Shown here in pieces: positions 8,703-16,036 of a DNA stretch of 59,138 bases (its first letter is position 1; each line of letters starts with the position of its first letter). The position numbers and the translations under genes are program-made. The stretch is from an uncultured Traorella sp. (lineage in GTDB: Bacteria; Bacillota_I; Bacilli_A; Erysipelotrichales; Erysipelotrichaceae), in assembly GCF_944327115.1 (NCBI RefSeq), contig NZ_CALVGS010000081.1:1-59138 (forward strand). The letters run 5' to 3'. The notes under the pieces are model-generated. The model searched no databases. It was not told the DNA's origin and saw only the letters and a list, made by a program, of their open reading frames with translations.

Positions 8703-9248
8703 ATGAAGATACTCATAGAATTATATACCACCTGGTTCAAAATGGGACTTTTTACCTTTGGCGGCGGTTATGCCATGCTTCCCATGATTCAAAGAGAAGT
8801 CATCGAAAAACATCACTGGGCGACCGAAGACGAAATTATGGATTATTATGCCATTGGTCAGTGTACCCCGGGAATCATTGCAGTAAATACAGCAACCTTC
8901 ATAGGCTTTTATCAAAAAGGAGTGATTGGAGGAATCGTTGCGACATTGGGAGTAATCTCACCTTCTATCATCATCATTCTTTTAATAGCTTCATTGATTT
9001 CAAATTTTTCTGATATCCCGATCATTCAAAGTGCCTTGAAAGGCATCAATGTAGCCGTTTGTGTTCTAATGATCAATGCAATCAGGAACCTGTGGAATAA
9101 AAGCATTAAAAATATAGCGTCATTCGTTATTTTCTTCACGGCTTTATTCGCGTCTATCCTGACTGATTTATCAACCGTCTGGCTTGTGATCTTAGCTGCT
9201 GTGCTTGGTATCGTCATGACAAAGGCAGGGTGGTTAAAAAATGAATGA
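8703..9248 (+). CDS. CHR-family transporter, N-terminal half protein (short ChrA)
   Basis: 181 residues forming one CHR domain with about six membrane helices. The family signature FTFGGGYAMLPMIQREV is at the N-terminus, and GQCTPGIIAVNTATFIGF follows. Short CHR proteins work as pairs with opposite topology; the partner begins at 9241 and overlaps this stop by eight bases, showing coupled translation. Known members export chromate, but many gut anaerobes carry them with no metal exposure, and the link to malic enzyme may point to an organic or inorganic anion instead (inference). Confidence 0.88.
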   Translation: MKILIELYTTWFKMGLFTFGGGYAMLPMIQREVIEKHHWATEDEIMDYYAIGQCTPGIIAVNTATFIGFYQKGVIGGIVATLGVISPSIIIILLIASLISNFSDIPIIQSALKGINVAVCVLMINAIRNLWNKSIKNIASFVIFFTALFASILTDLSTVWLVILAAVLGIVMTKAGWLKNE

Positions 9249-9795
9249 GCTATTTTATCTGATCATCGAATTTTTTAAAACGGGGCTGTTTGCCGTAGGT
9301 GGAGGTCTTGCTACTGTTCCTTTCTTATATGAAATCGGTGAAAAATATGGATGGTTCACCATTGATACCCTTTCTATGATGATTGCTGTTTCCGAGTCTA
9401 CGCCCGGTCCTATGGGTGTGAATATGGCGACTTATGTCGGATATGATATTGCCGGAATCGTTGGAGCCTTAGCAGCTACTTTAAGTCTGGTAGCTCCAAG
9501 CATCATTGTCATCAGTATCATTGCTGTATATTTGCAACAGTTTAAAAAAGCAAAAATCGTTCAGGCTATTTTTAATGGCCTTAAGCCTGCAGTTGTTGCT
9601 TTTATCGCATCCGCAACCATCAGTTTATTTATGTCTGTCTTTTTTATTGAACAAAGCTTTGCTTTTGAATTTATCAATTGGAAAAGTATTGCTTTATTTT
9701 GCTTTCTATATTTTGTCAGTCTTAAATACAAGAATCTTCATCCAATTATTTTAATTATTATTTCTTTGATGATAGGAATCATTTTCAGATTTTAA
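9241..9795 (+). CDS. CHR-family transporter, second half protein (short ChrA)
   Basis: 184 residues, a second CHR domain homologous to the preceding gene product: FKTGLFAVGGGLATVPFLYEI near the start, then SESTPGPMGVNMATYVGY. Five or six membrane helices are seen. It overlaps the partner gene by eight bases. Together the two would form the 12-helix unit found as one chain in long ChrA proteins. A hairpin terminator follows at 9842. The substrate is not determinable here. Confidence 0.88.
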   Translation: MNELFYLIIEFFKTGLFAVGGGLATVPFLYEIGEKYGWFTIDTLSMMIAVSESTPGPMGVNMATYVGYDIAGIVGALAATLSLVAPSIIVISIIAVYLQQFKKAKIVQAIFNGLKPAVVAFIASATISLFMSVFFIEQSFAFEFINWKSIALFCFLYFVSLKYKNLHPIILIIISLMIGIIFRF

Positions 9796-9841
9796 ATTTT
9801 TCGTTAGCTTATATTTAAAAATAATTCTTTTATAATACAAT

Positions 9842-9871
9842 AAACCTGTGAATCAACATGATCACAGGTTT
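9842..9871 (+). terminator. Terminator after the malic enzyme/CHR genes
   Basis: Ten-base-pair inverted repeat AAACCTGTGA / TCACAGGTTT with a ten-base loop, 46 bases after the CHR stop. The T-run is short on the plus strand, and A-rich bases on the other side allow it to serve the minus-strand gene ending at 9896 as well. Confidence 0.7.
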
Positions 9872-9895
9872 CATTTACATAAAATAACGATATCA

Positions 9896-10306
9896 TTAAC
9901 CAGTATAAGCATCACTGGCACTATTCTTAAAATTTTGTTTTTCAAGCCACTCTCTTTCTTCTTCTGTTTCCGGAATATCAATTCTTTCAATTTTAAAGAT
10001 CACAGGCCTTGTTCCGTCATTGCAACAGGCAATCATCATCCTGTCATCATTGGTCCATTTACGCATGATCGAGCCTCCCTGTAGAGCAGCATATACATAC
10101 CGGCTGATGGCATCCCATGCTTCACCACAAAACCTTCCATTCATCAGATGATAAAAATCATCCTGTTCCGGTGTTCTTTTTAAAACAAATGTATCACCTG
10201 CTTTAAAAAAAGGACATGGACCTGAATGCGGATCAGCAAGATATTTTTCTTGGTATTCAGGGAATACTTTAGTTTCTAATACGGTTATTTTACATTCATA
10301 CTGCAT
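9896..10306 (-). CDS. TIGR04076-family protein
   Basis: 136 residues beginning MQYECKITVLET. Features of this small family are visible: CPFFKAGDTFVL, then a Cys/Gly/Trp-containing segment FCGEAWDAISRYVYAALQGGS and a late ACCNDGTRPVIFKIER. The family occurs in anaerobes and its function is not known. The ATG at 10306 has GGAGG seven bases upstream; a longer frame from 10393 has no such site. It is monocistronic and faces two decayed genes on the opposite strand. Confidence 0.75.
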   Translation of the reverse strand: MQYECKITVLETKVFPEYQEKYLADPHSGPCPFFKAGDTFVLKRTPEQDDFYHLMNGRFCGEAWDAISRYVYAALQGGSIMRKWTNDDRMMIACCNDGTRPVIFKIERIDIPETEEEREWLEKQNFKNSASDAYTG

Positions 10307-10437
10307 TATTATACCTCCACTATAAGATGGATTTATTTTACCATATTTTTTACTCTGTTTCTTTAGCTTTTGTAAATAAACACTATACAACACTCGACAA
10401 CAGTTATTTACTGTTTGTATCCAAGGAGGAAAGATAT

Positions 10438-10578
10438 ATAAAGATCATTATCAATTCAAGTTCAATGATTCCTATCTATGATAAATCATCGATCAAATCA
10501 AAATGCTTATACGAAAAGAGTTTTAAAATCTTTATATTTAAAAGAGATGATTCTATGGATCTAACCACTTATTTGTGA
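10438..10578 (+). pseudogene. Remnant of a GntR (YtrA-like) regulator N-terminus
   Basis: AGGAGG at 10424-10429 is followed eight bases on by ATA instead of ATG, then a frame reading KIIINSSSMIPIYD, the usual opening of YtrA-type GntR regulators (IISNSS..PIYEQI). The expected continuation is in another frame (IIDQIKMLIRKEF), and a third stretch (FKRDDSM) returns to the first frame, so at least two indels are present. The rest of the HTH and the effector region are missing. I read it as a start-lost, frameshifted and truncated gene. The identification rests on this short match only. Confidence 0.5.
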
Positions 10579-10615
10579 TACCTTTAAAAATTCACAATAA
10601 AAATAGGAGCTTACG

Positions 10616-10785
10616 ATGAAAACTTCAGGAACATGTCCTAAATGTCAATCCACAGATATCATACATATCCCTGATGATCCGAAAATAATATTTATACCAC
10701 ATCAATCACGTTGTTTAAAAAGATACCGGTGATCCGTTATGTATGCTGTAACTGCGGCTATGTAGAAAATTGGATTGATCATTAA
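10616..10785 (+). pseudogene. Zinc-ribbon small protein with a one-base frameshift
   Basis: The ATG at 10616 has AGGAG seven bases upstream and opens MKTSGTCPKCQSTDI, the first CxxC knuckle, but this frame stops at 10730. The second half, NNIYTTSITLFKKIPV then RYVCCNCGYVENWIDH with the second CxC/CxxC knuckle and a stop at 10783, is in the -1 frame. Restoring one A in the AAAA run at 10682-10685 joins the halves into one 56-residue zinc ribbon of a common Bacillota family. It is a recent mutation or a sequencing error; no other lesion is seen. Confidence 0.7.
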
Positions 10786-10821
10786 AAAGAATTATCAAAG
10801 AACATTCTGAGTGATAAAAAT

Positions 10822-10858
10822 AAGCTCATGCAAGCTAAAGTTGCATGAGCTTTTATTC
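10822..10858. terminator. Bidirectional terminator between the zinc-ribbon remnant and a membrane protein gene
   Basis: Twelve-base-pair perfect stem AAGCTCATGCAA / TTGCATGAGCTT with a seven-base loop. T-rich sequence to the right and A-rich sequence to the left let it stop transcripts from both converging genes. Confidence 0.85.
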
Positions 10859-11124
10859 TATGATTCATCAAATAATAACTGATAAAACAATATAAGGCAT
10901 CCTAATGATAAAAAAATCCAGCCCATAATATATATGCTCTTTAATCCCGAAAACATAAGTAAGAAATTTGAATTGGCATTATTTATAAAATAACTCATAA
11001 TCACAGCACTTAAACTTATCGTAAGAATGATAACACTACCTAAAATGATAAGCATCGGGCTATAACTCTTTCCTTTTTCTGATATGCGTCGAATTAAAAA
11101 ACATATATAAGCAATTAGTTTCAT
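10858..11124 (-). CDS. Small two-helix membrane protein, unknown
   Basis: 88 residues with two strong hydrophobic segments (about 25-45 and 58-82) and a basic N-terminus (KLIAYICFLIRRISEKGK). No family recognised. No good ribosome binding site is visible before the ATG at 11124, so expression is less certain. It ends at the strong bidirectional terminator at 10822. Confidence 0.5.
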   Translation of the reverse strand: MKLIAYICFLIRRISEKGKSYSPMLIILGSVIILTISLSAVIMSYFINNANSNFLLMFSGLKSIYIMGWIFLSLGCLILFYQLLFDES

Positions 11125-11303
11125 AAATATTTACAAATATAATATAGGAATATATCGAATATCTCTTTCATCATGATCCTCTATAATCTTTTTTTTCTAT
11201 AATACTCTATCCATAATAAATAAATTGATATTTCATGTCGTTTCTTCTTATAAATCAATGCATTATAAAAGCAGACATATGTCTGCTTGCTTAATTCAAT
11301 GAC

Positions 11304-11687
11304 TTAAAGAGTTGTTTTCCAAAGACCATGCAGATTGCAGTATTCATAAACCGCAACAACACTTTCACCTTCTGCTAATTTAAATGAAGCAGTAGGTCCT
11401 TCATTTGGATTTAAGACTTTTTTCATACCACCCTGGTTGGTCTGTACATAGATCCACTGGATGAAGTGTTCAGGAAGCATTGGATGATCCACACTGCCTA
11501 CACGCACAACAACATTATCACCCTCTACGCTTACCACAGGTACATGCTTTTCTCCTGCTCCATCACTTGTATTTGGTACTAATTCCTCCATTTTTTCTCC
11601 ACAGCAAAAAATAGGCACACCTACATTGTTTACCATCTCTACGATATTACCGCAATGACTACATCTAAAAAACTTAACATCTTTCAT
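11304..11687 (-). CDS. dfx: Desulfoferrodoxin (2Fe superoxide reductase)
   Basis: 127 residues with two iron sites. The N-terminal rubredoxin-like centre has Cys9, Cys12, Cys28 and Cys29 (CSHCG, FCCGE). The C-terminal superoxide reductase centre has His48 (GEKHVP), His68 and His74 (DHPMLPEH), and Cys117/His120 (YCNLH). It reduces superoxide to peroxide without making oxygen, a defence typical of anaerobes. AAAGGAG lies well placed before the ATG. It stands alone; no rubredoxin or rubrerythrin gene is adjacent. All ligands are intact. Confidence 0.95.
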   Translation of the reverse strand: MKDVKFFRCSHCGNIVEMVNNVGVPIFCCGEKMEELVPNTSDGAGEKHVPVVSVEGDNVVVRVGSVDHPMLPEHFIQWIYVQTNQGGMKKVLNPNEGPTASFKLAEGESVVAVYEYCNLHGLWKTTL

Positions 11688-11940
11688 ATGTTTTTCTCCT
11701 TTCTCACAAGTCTATTATATATAATTTTTATGTCTATACAAGCGAATTGCACTTTTAATTTATTATCACCTCATTGTAATATCAAACACAAAACTTAATG
11801 CATCAATGATTCATCACCTCCAGACATCTTCCATTTGGCTTAACGATATGCAAATCACGTTGAATCATCTTATAAATGCTGTCATCAAAACGATGTTCAC
11901 ATACCAGTGATATCCATAACTATTCTTTTGAATAAATAAT
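11688..11940 (-). other. Intergenic stretch with a possible gene tail
   Basis: The part nearest 11688-11710 is the desulfoferrodoxin promoter side. On the minus strand a frame without a start codon (ending at 11803) reads CEHRFDDSIYKMIQRD then LHIVKPNGRCLEVMNH before its stop. It could be the tail of a lost gene or chance; I recognise no family. Confidence 0.25.
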
Positions 11941-12276
11941 TTAATTATGCTTTAAAATGTCCTTAATTTCGTCTGCCGATAAAACCTTACCATAAGATAC
12001 TACCTTGCCATTTAACACTAAAGCAGGAGTAGACATGACACCAAAACTTGCAATTTGGGCAAAATCTGTAATATGTTCTATTTTAAGATCAAGATTTAAT
12101 TCTTGTACTGCCTGCCTTGCTGCTTTTTCTAATTGGATACATTTCATACATCCTGATCCGAGAATCTTGATTCCTGCCCCCTCCTTTTGGCTTTCAGCCT
12201 TTTGCATATTTTCTTCTTTACACTGACCAGCACAACAGCATGCGTTTTCTCGATTGCTTCTTTTAAATAATTTCAT
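11941..12276 (-). CDS. Small thioredoxin-fold redox protein (TM0996/MTH895 type)
   Basis: 111 residues. The thioredoxin-like domain fills about 36-111: IKILGSGCMKC with redox pair Cys43/Cys46, then the cis-Pro turn MSTPALVLNGKVVSYGK. The first 35 residues are an unusual Cys-rich tail (CCC at 13-15, Cys19) that could bind a metal or metalloid. The start at 12276 is taken because AAGGAG precedes it; a frame-extended ATG at 12297 overlaps the permease stop. Proteins of this kind usually follow an ArsP/UPF0718-type permease, as here, and are thought to supply reductant or handle the metalloid. Confidence 0.85.
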   Translation of the reverse strand: MKLFKRSNRENACCCAGQCKEENMQKAESQKEGAGIKILGSGCMKCIQLEKAARQAVQELNLDLKIEHITDFAQIASFGVMSTPALVLNGKVVSYGKVLSADEIKDILKHN

Positions 12277-12293
12277 CGTCTGATATCTCCTTT

Positions 12294-13306
12294 TCATATA
12301 AATAATGCACTAAAAATATTAAATACATAACCAACTATGATGATCCCTATGGCACATATTCCGATAAATAATGCTAGAAGCTTTGGTTTTACAGCTTTTT
12401 TCAACATGATCAGGGATGGAAGACTTAGTGTGGTAACTGCCATCATAAATGATAAAATCGTTCCCAATTCACTACCCTTTGCAAGCAAAGCTTCAGCAAT
12501 CGGTATCGTTCCAAAAATATCAGCATACATAGGAATTCCTACAAGTGTTGCCAAAACAACACCAAATGGATTTTTGCTTCCTAATATGCTTTCGATCCAG
12601 CTTTCCGGAATCCAGTTATGAATAATTGCGCCAATTCCAACACCGATTAGAATATATGGAAAAACTTTCTTAAAAGTTTCATGAACCTGTTCCCTTGCAA
12701 ATTGAACCCTCTCTTTTTTGGTTAAGGAAGGAGAATGAATATCAATATTACTTGCATTCTTCACAAATTCTTCTACATATTGATCCATATGCATTTTTTC
12801 TATCAATGTCCCGCCGGCAACTGCAATAAAGAGTCCGAGCACAACGTAAACTAAAGCAATTTTTGTACCGAAAATACTCATCAGCAAGACCAGGCTTCCC
12901 AGATCAACCATCGGCGAAGATATTAAAAATGAAAAGGTTACCCCCAGCGGAAGACCTGCACCGGAAATCCAATAAACAAAGGAATAGAAGAACATGAACA
13001 AAAAGGTGTCACTGTTCCTAATAAAGCAGACATGATATTTGCACCTATACCATGAAATCTTCCTAATATCTTCTTACTTCTTTCTGGTGGAAAATAAGAT
13101 TGTATATATGAAATGATAAATATTAAGATACACAGCAGAATCGTAATTTTAAATATATCAAATACAAAAAACTGAATGCTTCCTCCGATACGTTGATCCA
13201 TATCCAATCCTGTTTCAGATAAGATAGAACCAATGAGATCATTCAACCATTTCATTTTCAATATCTGATCTTGAAAAAAATTCCACAACAAATTTAATGT
13301 TTCCAA
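12294..13306 (-). pseudogene. UPF0718/ArsP-like permease, disrupted by a frameshift
   Basis: Two overlapping frames (13306 down to about 12938, and 13001 down to 12294) together make one permease of about 335 residues with eight or so helices. The first ends TPFCSCSSIPLFIGF then runs out of frame to a stop; the second resumes GAGLPLGVTFSFLISSPMVD, normally continuous with it. One missing base in the TTT run near 12964-12966 explains the break, which falls just after the conserved FCSCSS motif. Start is probably TTG at 13306 after AGGAGG. Relatives export trivalent organoarsenicals or similar. Frameshift may be real or a read error. Confidence 0.8.
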
Positions 13307-13324
13307 GAAACCCCTCCTCATTTC

Positions 13325-13344
13325 ATATCAAATTTTTTTGATGT
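13325..13344. promoter_or_regulatory. ArsR-type operator before the permease
   Basis: ATATCAAA-TTTT-TTTGATGT, the same layout as the ArsR-gene operator (ACATCAAA-N4-TTTGATGT) with one base changed. It lies 19 bases upstream of the proposed TTG start, so the permease is probably controlled by the same repressor. Confidence 0.65.
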
Positions 13345-13395
13345 GATAACACTTATAAAAGCCATCTTCAGATGACTCATATAAACTAGATTCAA

Positions 13396-13683
13396 TTAAT
13401 TACTGCCTGTTTGTGAAGTTAATTCCAGCAAGCGTTTTGCTGCATACTCACTACCAGATTTACTGATTCTGTAATGCGTCCATTTCCCCTCCTGTCTGCT
13501 TACCACGATACCAGAATCACATAGTATCTTCATATGATAAGATAAGGCTGACTGCCCTATATTCATACAATCAATCAAAACACAGGCACATTTCTCTCCA
13601 CTTTTTAAATGATTTAAAATATTCAATCTTTTTTCATCACAAAGCGCTTTAAATATTTTTACATCTCTTGAATAATCTACCAT
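13396..13683 (-). CDS. ArsR/SmtB-family metalloregulator
   Basis: 95 residues with a winged helix: ALCDEKRLNILNHL, then the metal-site region GEKCACVLIDCM (Cys32, Cys34, Cys39) and the recognition helix QSALSYHMKILCDSGIV, then wing RQEGKWTHYRIS. A CxC at this place matches the As(III)/Cd(II)-type site of ArsR and CadC. It would release DNA on binding a soft metal or metalloid. The ATG at 13683 sits after GAGGG. It is followed by permease and thioredoxin-like genes on the same strand, with three matching inverted repeats around the locus. Confidence 0.92.
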   Translation of the reverse strand: MVDYSRDVKIFKALCDEKRLNILNHLKSGEKCACVLIDCMNIGQSALSYHMKILCDSGIVVSRQEGKWTHYRISKSGSEYAAKRLLELTSQTGSN

Positions 13684-13693
13684 ACCATCCCTC

Positions 13694-13713
13694 ACATCAA
13701 ATTATTTTGATGT
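13694..13713. promoter_or_regulatory. ArsR autoregulatory operator
   Basis: Perfect 8-4-8 inverted repeat ACATCAAA-TTAT-TTTGATGT just downstream of the -10 box of the arsR promoter and 10 bases before its ATG. Twelve-two-type palindromes at this place are typical ArsR targets, so autorepression is expected. Confidence 0.75.
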
Positions 13714-13717
13714 ATTC

Positions 13718-13746
13718 ATCATACCCTTTAAAAAGATCATTGTCAA
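13718..13746 (-). promoter_or_regulatory. Promoter of the arsR gene
   Basis: On the minus strand TTGACA (13746-13741), a 17-base spacer and TATGAT (13723-13718) form a near-consensus sigma-A promoter. The operator at 13694 overlaps the start point. Confidence 0.75.
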
Positions 13747-13749
13747 CAT

Positions 13750-13773
13750 ACATATCAATTTTTTTTGATATGT
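13750..13773. promoter_or_regulatory. Third inverted repeat upstream of the arsR promoter
   Basis: ACATATCAA-TTTTTT-TTGATATGT, nine-base arms with a six-base spacer, immediately upstream of the -35 box. It is related to the two ArsR operators but has a longer spacer, so it may be a weaker site or belong to a divergent element. Confidence 0.5.
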
Positions 13774-14090
13774 TTTTAAGAATATCCTTTATGATGATTT
13801 CTTTCCTTTATACAAATAATTAATTTATCAATTGGCTGGTTGTATTTCAATCCTTTTTCATAAACACTTAATTAAAAAAGCCTCATTTTCTAACGATCAG
13901 GCATTTCTTTAGCATTGATTGATACCGTTTTTTAGAGTGTATAAATTTTATTCTTCATTTTTTTAGATTTATGTTATTCTTTTTTCTCACTATGACATAG
14001 CCATTTTCAATAAGACTTCCAATATGACCGTTAACCATCTATGATCATGAAAATACATATCTCATCTTGACTTTCTTAACGTTAATAAAA
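13774..14090. other. Gene-poor stretch left of the accessory island
   Basis: No supported gene. It holds one decayed copy of the hairpin repeat (13876-13926). The rest is AT-rich with no convincing frame, promoter or structure. Confidence 0.5.
13876..13926 (-). repeat. Hairpin repeat, copy 1 (decayed)
   Basis: GCCTCAT...ATCAGGC stem (one mismatch) followed by TTTAGCATTGATTGATACC, which matches the shared TTTAGTATCAGTTGATG tail of the other copies with several changes. Placed in the family by both stem and tail. Confidence 0.5.
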
Positions 14091-14114
14091 GCTGTCAACA
14101 CCTTTGTCAACAGC
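14091..14114 (-). terminator. Terminator of the solute-binding protein gene
   Basis: On the minus strand GCTGTTGACA pairs with TGTTGACAGC (eight of ten pairs) over a short loop, followed by TTTTA. It lies about 40 bases after the stop at 14152. Confidence 0.6.
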
Positions 14115-14151
14115 CTAAATAAGTATATATTAACCTTTATATTTTAAGTAT

Positions 14152-15411
14152 TTATTCAGCTTGCATTGCTGCATTTGTTCTATCAGCAGCATTTTGTAAA
14201 GCCGTTGCAGCATCGAAGGATGGATCAGCCGGTCCTTTAAATAACTCATTTAATTGGTTACGCATTTCAGTAGAACCTTTAAACACCGGAGCAACAAATG
14301 AAACCTCTAACTGGTCTTCTAATGCCTGTAAAGCAGGATTCGATTGAATGAATTTTTGATAGCTTTCATCTTCTAAAACTTCCGTATAAGGTGAATTAGC
14401 ACTAATTGCTTGTACCCATTCAGAATTGCGGCTAATAAAATATTCAACAAAATCAGCCACAGCCTGATTTTGAGCCTCAGTACCCTTGAATCCGATAGCA
14501 CCGCGATTTGAAATCGAACCTGCATTTTCATATTCAGCATCAGCTATCATCGGAACTCTTACAACCTGCAAATCTCCATTGATATTTGAAAGATCAAGAT
14601 AAGGCATACCAGCACAGGAGCCAATATAAGAGGCAACCAAACCACTGTTCAGATCTCCTGAATTATACCCGTCAGCACTCTGAGCAGTAACCTGGAAATA
14701 TCCTTCACGTACACCTTCTGCCCACCATTCAACCCATTCAAGAGTCTTATCATCATTGAAAGCAACTTCTTTGTTTTCAAGATCTACGATCTGTCCTTCA
14801 TGAGATTGGTAAATCAAAATCTGTGCCAGATCAGTCAATGAATCTACCGCAAATCCTACAACACCTGTTTCCTCATAGATCTTCTTAGAAGTTTCTTTTA
14901 CTTCATCCCAAGTCGTAGGAATTTCTGCTCCTACCTGATCATAGAGCGTCTTGTTTACAAATAAAACAGGTCCTGATGTATAAACCGGAACAATATGCAC
15001 TTTTCCATCAGAGAAGTTAGTAGCTTCGGCATAGACAGCTGGTGTAGTGAGATCAGCATAATCAAAATCCCAGTAATCATCAAATGGGATTAAAACATCC
15101 TGACCATCAAAAGTATTTGCGAAAGTAGAAAAATTGAATACAAGATTAGGTGCTACACCGTTTGCGACAGCATCAGTAATTACTGATTCATATGTATTAG
15201 GATCGTATCCTCCAATAACTTCTACATTAATGTTTTCATGCTCACTTTCAAAATCAGCAGCAATCTGTTTCAACATTGCTTCATGATTTTCAGTGAAAGT
15301 GTGCCAAATCGTGATAGTTGTCGCTTCATCAGTTATTCCTGACTCATTGGAACAAGCAACCAAACCGATAGTCATCGCAAAAGCAACTAACAGCTTCGAA
15401 AGTTTTTTCAT
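14152..15411 (-). CDS. ABC-type sugar solute-binding lipoprotein (family 1), orphan
   Basis: About 419 residues. The lipobox LVACS gives a lipid-anchored Cys near residue 20. The mature protein opens TTITIWHTFTENHEAMLKQI, the hallmark of extracellular solute-binding family 1 (UgpB/MalE-like), and later PNLVFNF and AIGFKGTEAQNQA agree. It should bind a sugar, oligosaccharide or glycerophosphate outside the cell. No permease or ATPase gene is near, so it must borrow partners encoded elsewhere. AAGGAGG precedes the start; ATG 15411 is preferred over the adjacent TTG. It has its own promoter and terminator. Confidence 0.9.
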   Translation of the reverse strand: MKKLSKLLVAFAMTIGLVACSNESGITDEATTITIWHTFTENHEAMLKQIAADFESEHENINVEVIGGYDPNTYESVITDAVANGVAPNLVFNFSTFANTFDGQDVLIPFDDYWDFDYADLTTPAVYAEATNFSDGKVHIVPVYTSGPVLFVNKTLYDQVGAEIPTTWDEVKETSKKIYEETGVVGFAVDSLTDLAQILIYQSHEGQIVDLENKEVAFNDDKTLEWVEWWAEGVREGYFQVTAQSADGYNSGDLNSGLVASYIGSCAGMPYLDLSNINGDLQVVRVPMIADAEYENAGSISNRGAIGFKGTEAQNQAVADFVEYFISRNSEWVQAISANSPYTEVLEDESYQKFIQSNPALQALEDQLEVSFVAPVFKGSTEMRNQLNELFKGPADPSFDAATALQNAADRTNAAMQAE

Positions 15412-15444
15412 CAACTTTTTCCTCCTTGTGGTATTACCGTTTGT

Positions 15445-15474
15445 ATTCTATAATCTCCGTCTTTTTTATGTCAA
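15445..15474 (-). promoter_or_regulatory. Promoter of the solute-binding protein gene
   Basis: Minus-strand TTGACA (15474-15469), 18-base spacer, TAGAAT (15450-15445). The start codon lies about 35 bases downstream with AAGGAGG between. Confidence 0.7.
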
Positions 15475-15889
15475 TATAAGGAAGCTCGCTTTGTTATTTT
15501 TTACATTTACCATTCACTAATTTTTACACACATTTTATACTCATTACCGTTTCAATATATGTAGCCTGGTTCATTGATTATTTCATTATCGGTGAAACAC
15601 GTATTCGTAAAAATCAATATAATAAAAAAATATATCTTTTAAGAACACTTTTTCATCATGATTTCATTTAAAATGCCTGATACAAAAATCAGGCATTTTT
15701 TTATTTAGTATTAATTGATGTCTATTTTGAAGAGTAAATAAACACATTATTCAATCTTCAAATTAACCATTATTTTAAGCTTATTCTCACTCTCTTTTCG
15801 TACTATCAAACAAATATTTTTCTATTGACCTTTAATGCTTGAAGTTTACCATGTTTGGGTACAGTTATTGCTTGGTGGAAATATCTTTT
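15475..15889. other. Gene-free stretch holding repeat copy 2
   Basis: Apart from the repeat at 15636-15735 I see only AT-rich sequence with no usable frame. Confidence 0.5.
15636..15735 (-). repeat. Hairpin repeat, copy 2
   Basis: Contains TTAAGAACACTTTTT, then a perfect stem AAATGCCTGAT / ATCAGGCATTT (15671-15681, 15688-15698) and the tail TTTAGTATTAATTGATG. The same order of elements occurs in copies 3 and 5. The stem followed by T-rich sequence would work as an intrinsic terminator. Confidence 0.65.
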
Positions 15890-16036
15890 TTCTAATTTTA
15901 ACTAAATTTATATAAAATTCTGATTATGCAAATTTCTCAATTTTTTAGGAACACTTTTCTGCCAATATTCCATATAAAAATGCCTGATTTTCATGAAAAT
16001 CAGGCAATTATCCATCTAGTATCAGTTGATGCCCAT
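15890..16036 (-). repeat. Hairpin repeat, copy 3 (overlaps macrodomain gene end)
   Basis: Matches copy 5 (18275-18427) over about 150 bases, with CTCAATTTTTTAGGAACAC, AATATTCCATATAAAAATG, a 13-base-pair palindromic stem TGCCTGATTTTCA / TGAAAATCAGGCA (15981-16006), and the tail TAGTATCAGTTGATG. The last 12 or so codons and the stop of the macrodomain gene lie inside this repeat. Confidence 0.75.

Noticed and set aside
8690-9013. 107-codon plus-strand frame overlapping the first CHR gene
   Set aside because: Same DNA as the CHR gene in another frame; peptide has no family likeness.
10327-10578. Open frame of 83 codons read as an intact gene
   Set aside because: Its first part has no coding character or start site; only the later part matches a GntR N-terminus, with frame changes.
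10700-10735. T TTA AAA, a slippery heptamer, in the zinc-ribbon frame, suggesting programmed -1 frameshifting
   Set aside because: The conserved part (NNIYTTS) already lies in the -1 frame before this site, so the shift is earlier, at the AAAA run. A one-base loss explains it better.
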